Positions 6,663-9,642 of a stretch of DNA of 9,642 bases are shown here, one piece after another (the first letter of the stretch is position 1; the number at the start of each line of letters is the position of its first letter). The notes under the pieces were generated by a model that had not been told where the DNA came from, searched no databases, and saw only the letters and a list, made by a program, of their open reading frames with translations. Source of the DNA: Collinsella sp. (GTDB lineage Bacteria > Actinomycetota > Coriobacteriia > Coriobacteriales > Coriobacteriaceae); the NCBI GenBank assembly GCA_018373675.1, contig JAHAGQ010000037.1, forward strand, positions 1 to 9,642, in the 5' to 3' direction. The position numbers and the translations under genes were made by a program.

Positions 6663-7250
6663 ATGGATCATAAAATGTCGCGCTCGCCGTGGGTTATTCA
6701 TTATGACGGCTCGAGCTGCAACGGATGCGATATCGAGGTGCTGGCCTCGCTCACGCCGCTGTTCGATGCGGAGCGCTTTGGCGTGGTCAACACCGGCAAC
6801 CCCAAGCATGCGGATATCTTTTTGGTGACGGGGTCGGTCAATGCCCAGAACCTGCCTGTCGTGCGCCAGATCTACAACCAGATGCTCGAGCCCAAGTGTG
6901 TAGTGGCATGCGGTATCTGCGCGTGCTCGGGCGGCGTGTTTCGCGATGCCTATAACGTGATCGGCGGCGTGGACCGCGCGATTCCCGTGGATGTGTACGC
7001 GCCCGGGTGCGCCGTTCGCCCCGAGACGGTGATCGATGCCATCGTGGAGGCGTGCGGCATCCTGGATCAGAAGGAGGCCGTGATGCGTGCTGGCGGCGAT
7101 CCGCTTACCGTGGGCGGCGCCGCTACCTGGGATGGTGGCGTTGAGCTGGGCGAGGGCGGGTTTGTGGCTGCGGGGGCCGGGGCTGACGATGCGCCTGCTG
7201 GGACGTCCGCGGCCGGCGACGCGCCCGCCGCTGCAAAGGAGGGCGAGTAA
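6663..7250 (+). CDS. echC: Ech hydrogenase small subunit (NuoB-like, proximal [4Fe-4S])
   Basis: This 195-residue subunit carries the [4Fe-4S] cluster that passes electrons to or from the Ni-Fe site. Ligands follow the NuoB/HycG/EchC pattern: C19 and C22 (SSCNGCD), C86 in CGICACSGG, and C116 in YAPGCAVRPE. C83 and C88 are extra cysteines next to the third ligand. It is short and lacks the long N-terminal and [FeFe]-type extensions of uptake hydrogenases, as expected for group 4. Residues from about 140 to 195 form an Ala/Gly/acidic tail (for example AAGAGADDAPAGTSAAGDAP) that the family core does not need. The start ATG 6663 has AGGAGG (6649-6654) eight bases upstream, overlapping the stop codon of the previous gene. 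The stop shares one base with the next start (TAATG), which suggests translational coupling. Confidence 0.9.
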   Translation: MDHKMSRSPWVIHYDGSSCNGCDIEVLASLTPLFDAERFGVVNTGNPKHADIFLVTGSVNAQNLPVVRQIYNQMLEPKCVVACGICACSGGVFRDAYNVIGGVDRAIPVDVYAPGCAVRPETVIDAIVEACGILDQKEAVMRAGGDPLTVGGAATWDGGVELGEGGFVAAGAGADDAPAGTSAAGDAPAAAKEGE

Positions 7251-7966
7251 TGCAAAAGGCTATCTATACTACCGTCGGGATCGATGAGCTCCTGTCACAT
7301 GTCCAGGCGCTCAAGGGCGTCGGCGCGCGCTTTGTGCAGATGCATGCCGAGCGCTGTGTGGACGACGGATCGTATCGCCTGGTCTATACGTTTATCAACG
7401 TCCGCGCTGCTCAGGAGAATATTGCGCAGGACGGCAGCTATGCGATCGAGAACCTGGTGGTTGAGGGAATTGATCAGTATCAGGAGATTCCGTCCATCAG
7501 CTCGTACTATCCGGCGGTATTTCCGTTTGAGAACGAAGCGCACGACCTGTTTGGGCTTGCCATCACCGACATGCAGATCGACTTTAAGGGCTTTTTCTAC
7601 CAGGTCTCGACTGCCGAACCCATGAGCGTTATCACGCCCGAGGTGAAGGCCGCACGCGAGAAGGCCATGAAGGTCCGTGCCGCCGCCGAGGCCAAGGCGC
7701 GCAAAGCCGCGGCCGAAAAGGCCGCCGCGGCTGCGGCTGCTGCAGGGGAGGGTGCTGCGAGCGCCGGCGACGCCGCGGGCGCCGCTGCTCAGCCCGCTGC
7801 GGCTGCCGGCTCCGATGCTCAGCACGATGAGGCCGCTGCGAAGGCCGCGCTCAAGGCTGCCGAGATGGAGGCAAAGCTCGCCGCCATGGATCCCGAGAAA
7901 GCGGCCAAGGTCCGCGTGGCGCTTGCCGCTAAGGCCGCCCGCGACAAGCAGAAAAAGGAGGCGTAA
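7250..7966 (+). CDS. echD: Ech hydrogenase subunit D (NuoC-like) with Ala/Lys-rich tail
   Basis: This 238-residue peripheral subunit, like the 30-kDa NuoC subunit, has no cofactor and helps hold the large subunit in place. The conserved part is residues 1 to about 130, with the family signature YPAVFPFENEAHDLFGLAI (87-105), which corresponds to the ExxxxDLFG motif of NuoC/HycE-N/EchD. The rest (about 131-238, bases 7640-7963) is almost only Ala, Lys, Glu, Gly and Arg, including a run of eight alanines. It is probably helical, with a Gly/Pro-containing break at about 165-190. The start overlaps the echC stop by one base (TAATG), with AAGGAGGG just upstream. The tail makes this protein nearly twice the length of the core family. 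It is in frame to the stop codon and ends with basic RDKQKKEA. Confidence 0.88.
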   Translation: MQKAIYTTVGIDELLSHVQALKGVGARFVQMHAERCVDDGSYRLVYTFINVRAAQENIAQDGSYAIENLVVEGIDQYQEIPSISSYYPAVFPFENEAHDLFGLAITDMQIDFKGFFYQVSTAEPMSVITPEVKAAREKAMKVRAAAEAKARKAAAEKAAAAAAAAGEGAASAGDAAGAAAQPAAAAGSDAQHDEAAAKAALKAAEMEAKLAAMDPEKAAKVRVALAAKAARDKQKKEA

Positions 7967-7971
7967 GGTCC

Positions 7972-9060
7972 ATGGCGCATCGCTCCGTTATTCCGTTTGG
8001 CCCGCAGCACCCGGTGCTGCCCGAGCCGCTTCATCTGGACCTGGTGATCGAGGACGACCGCGTCATCGAGGCAATTCCGCAGATCGGCTTTGTTCACCGC
8101 GGACTCGAGAAGCTCACCGAAAAGCGCGATATGCACCAGTTTGGCTACATCGCTGAGCGCATCTGTGGCATTTGCGCCGTGGGTCACAGCTATGGCTATG
8201 CCAGCGCCTGCGAGCGCATGCTCGACATCGAGGTGCCCGGCCGCGTGCAGTATATCCGCACCATTCTGCACGAGCTTTCGCGCATCCACTCGCATCTGCT
8301 GTGGCTGGGCCTGCTCGCCGATGCCTTTGGCTTCGAGGCACTGTTCTATCGTTCGTGGACTCTGCGCGAGCAGATTCTTAAGATCTTTGAGAGCACCTGC
8401 GGCGGCCGCGTGATCCTTTCGATTAACGAGATCGGCGGCCTTAAACACGACATTGAGGACTCCGAACTGGCGGGCATTGTCCAGACGCTCGATGCCATGC
8501 GTCCTGACTACGAGGCCTTGGTGCATACGTTTTTGGACGACAATAGCTGCGGCGAGCGCCTGCACGGCGTGGGCGTGATCAGCAAGAAGGGCGCGCTGGA
8601 TCTGTCGATGGTCGGCCCGTTCGGTCGCGCCTCGGGCGTGGATTACGACGTGCGCATGTTTGGCGACGGCGCCTATGCTGATCTGGCCGCGTTTGAGCCT
8701 ATCGTTGCTAGCGATGGCGACTGCTATGCCCGCTGCCAGGTGCGCTGTGCCGAGGTCACGCAGGCCATGGACATCATTAAGGAGCTTGTGGGCAAGATTC
8801 CGCACGACGGGATCGGCGGGCGCACCAAGCTTACACCGGCCGACGGCGCACGCGGCGAGGTTGTGATTGAGCAGCCGCGCGGCGAGGCGTATTACTATGT
8901 GCGCGGCAACGGCACCAAGAACCTGGACCGCTTCCGCGTGCGCACGCCGACGTCGCAAAACCTGGCGGGTCTGACGCATGCACTGCAGGGCGTGCTCATT
9001 GCCAACGTGCCCATGATCATCCTGACCATCGACCCCTGCATTAGCTGCACGGAAAGGTAG
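7972..9060 (+). CDS. echE: Ech [NiFe] hydrogenase large (catalytic) subunit
   Basis: This 362-residue subunit holds the Ni-Fe centre, where protons are reduced to H2 or H2 is oxidised. Both Ni-binding motifs are intact: RICGICAVGH (C65, C68, H72) near the N-terminus and DPCISC (C356, C359) at the C-terminus. NuoD of complex I lacks these cysteines, so this is a hydrogenase. The group 4 feature GFVHRGLEKL (39-48) is also present. The protein ends DPCISCTER, three residues after the last cysteine, so it lacks the C-terminal extension that an endopeptidase removes in HycE and most other [NiFe] large subunits. Ech and CooH types are known for this. The ATG at 7972 is preceded by AGGAGG (7956-7961). 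No maturation (hyp) genes are in the window, so they must be elsewhere. Closest class by layout is [NiFe] group 4e; a tree would be needed to confirm it. Confidence 0.93.
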   Translation: MAHRSVIPFGPQHPVLPEPLHLDLVIEDDRVIEAIPQIGFVHRGLEKLTEKRDMHQFGYIAERICGICAVGHSYGYASACERMLDIEVPGRVQYIRTILHELSRIHSHLLWLGLLADAFGFEALFYRSWTLREQILKIFESTCGGRVILSINEIGGLKHDIEDSELAGIVQTLDAMRPDYEALVHTFLDDNSCGERLHGVGVISKKGALDLSMVGPFGRASGVDYDVRMFGDGAYADLAAFEPIVASDGDCYARCQVRCAEVTQAMDIIKELVGKIPHDGIGGRTKLTPADGARGEVVIEQPRGEAYYYVRGNGTKNLDRFRVRTPTSQNLAGLTHALQGVLIANVPMIILTIDPCISCTER

Positions 9061-9067
9061 GCGCGGC

Positions 9068-9409
9068 ATGAGTTTACTGACATTTGCCAAGACGGCCTTG
9101 GGTTCTATGGTCAAGCAGCCGGTCACGGTTTGCTATCCGCAGGAGAAGCTCGCGGCGCCCGAGCGCTTGCGCGGACATATCGTCAACGACATGGACGTGT
9201 GCATCTGCTGCGGCATGTGCGCGCGCCGTTGCCCGGCGGGCGCGCTTGCGGTCGATCGCAAGGGTGGTACCTGGTCGATTAATCCGTACGCTTGCGTGGT
9301 GTGCGGCGAGTGCATCGAGAGCTGCCCCAAACACTGCCTGACTATGGACACCTCCCGCACTCCAGTCGCAGCGGACAAGACTCCCACAGTAGAAACCAAG
9401 CCGGAATAG
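9068..9409 (+). CDS. echF: Ech hydrogenase ferredoxin-like subunit, two [4Fe-4S] clusters
   Basis: This 113-residue polyferredoxin (NuoI-like) would take electrons from, or give them to, soluble ferredoxin and relay them to EchC. Two classical CxxCxxCxxxCP motifs are seen: C45, C48, C51, C55 (CICCGMCARRCP, with an extra cysteine at 47) and C76, C79, C82, C86 (CVVCGECIESCP). The N-terminal 40 residues probably pack against the membrane arm. The C-terminus after about 92 is a short Thr/Pro/Lys tail without motifs. The start is eight bases after the echE stop, with GGAAAGG (9051-9057) ten bases upstream. This is the last gene of the operon and is followed by strong hairpins. Confidence 0.9.
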   Translation: MSLLTFAKTALGSMVKQPVTVCYPQEKLAAPERLRGHIVNDMDVCICCGMCARRCPAGALAVDRKGGTWSINPYACVVCGECIESCPKHCLTMDTSRTPVAADKTPTVETKPE

Positions 9410-9419
9410 CGCTGGAATA

Positions 9420-9469
9420 GGGGCCGGTGGGGCAAAAATGCCCCACCGGCCCCGCGCTTAAACGCGCGG
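9420..9469. terminator. Double hairpin closing the hydrogenase operon
   Basis: GGGGCCGGTGGGGCA (9420-9434) pairs perfectly over 15 bp with its complement at 9439-9453, around the loop AAAA. A second stem, CCGCGC (9452-9457) with GCGCGG (9464-9469), follows and shares its first two bases with the end of the first stem, so the two compete slightly. Neither has a T-run on either strand, so this is not a textbook intrinsic terminator. Because of its stability and position ten bases after the echF stop, it is called as a transcription-end or message-protecting structure. Confidence 0.6.
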
Positions 9470-9571
9470 TTGTGCCGTCGCGAACAAAACTATGCCGGAT
9501 TACGGGGCTGGATAGCGAACCTCCGACCATACAGAAAATCCCAAAAACAAAACCGACGCTCCTATAAGTTG

Positions 9572-9642
9572 TCAAGAGGCAGTTTGCGGGAGCGTTCTCT
9601 CCAATTCGCACAGGAGCTCGTAATACCTCCTCTCCAGTTTCG
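9572..9642 (-). CDS. Possible 3' end of a converging minus-strand gene (partial)
   Basis: Read on the minus strand from the right edge, one frame gives KLERRYYELLCELERTLPQTA then Ser and a TGA stop at 9574-9572. The residues look like an ordinary charged helix (a leucine-spaced ELLCELE segment). The other two minus frames give less protein-like text. An inverted repeat ACGCTCC/GGAGCGT (9556-9562 and 9589-9595) spans the stop codon. On the minus strand it is followed by the T-rich CGGTTTTGTTTTT, which could end this gene's transcript. Only 23 residues are visible, so no family can be named and the call is tentative. Confidence 0.35.
   Translation of the reverse strand, partial: KLERRYYELLCELERTLPQTAS

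Noticed and set aside
5814..6809. 331-residue minus-strand open frame opposite the EchB-like half
   Set aside because: It is very rich in His, Arg and Gln, as expected from the complement of hydrophobic codons. It spans the echAB-echC junction and has no motif.
7819..9126. 435-residue minus-strand open frame opposite echE
   Set aside because: It is the complement of a frame with intact hydrogenase motifs. Its composition is His/Ala/Arg-rich without recognisable domains.
3768..9409. Partial NADH dehydrogenase (complex I) operon
   Set aside because: The large subunit has both Ni-binding CxxC motifs. The gene order matches ech, and there are no NuoE, F, G or additional M/N-type subunits.
9342..9611. 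89-residue minus-strand open frame at the right end
   Set aside because: It runs across the perfect operon-end hairpin into echF and lacks motifs. A different minus frame ending at 9572 looks more like protein.

Overview
The window is high-GC bacterial DNA. Codon use, the Ala/Gly-rich proteins and the gene set suggest an anaerobic actinobacterium of the Coriobacteriia (a Collinsella-like gut organism). This is inference from general appearance, not a database match. It reads as a patchwork: a mobile-element scar, a non-coding palindrome array, one flavoenzyme gene, a small orphan DNA-binding protein, and a complete operon for a membrane-bound [NiFe] hydrogenase.

Left end (1-704). Bases 134-182 are the 3' half of an initiator tRNA-Met gene, from the anticodon stem to CCA. 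The D arm and 5' acceptor strand are missing. It is followed by what was probably the tRNA's own terminator (192-222). This is the usual footprint of an integrated element that used the tRNA gene as its attachment site, so bases 1-133 are probably the end of such an element. Bases 271-568 hold four imperfect palindromes spaced 80-81 bp apart, which contain eight copies of a motif close to TCTCGATCTGTAACA in alternating orientation.

Middle (705-3767). A flavin/iron-sulfur oxidoreductase of the 2,4-dienoyl-CoA reductase / enoate reductase type (711-2741) stands as a single-gene unit with its own terminator. An AT-richer intergenic stretch with two short palindromes leads to a 131-134 residue protein with two helix-turn-helix segments that resembles IS3/IS150-type OrfA but has no transposase partner. 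A terminator separates it from the next operon.

Right half (3768-9409). Five tightly packed genes encode an Ech-type energy-converting hydrogenase in the order A-B, C, D, E, F. The antiporter-like subunit (EchA/NuoL-like) and the membrane anchor (EchB/NuoH-like) are joined in one 960-residue protein. The large subunit has both Ni-binding CxxC motifs, so this is a hydrogenase and not complex I. It ends three residues after the last cysteine, so no C-terminal maturation cleavage is expected. EchC and EchD carry long Ala-rich tails. The expected role is electron exchange between ferredoxin and protons/H2, coupled to ion movement across the membrane. Two hairpins close the operon, and the 3' end of a possible converging minus-strand gene enters at the right edge.
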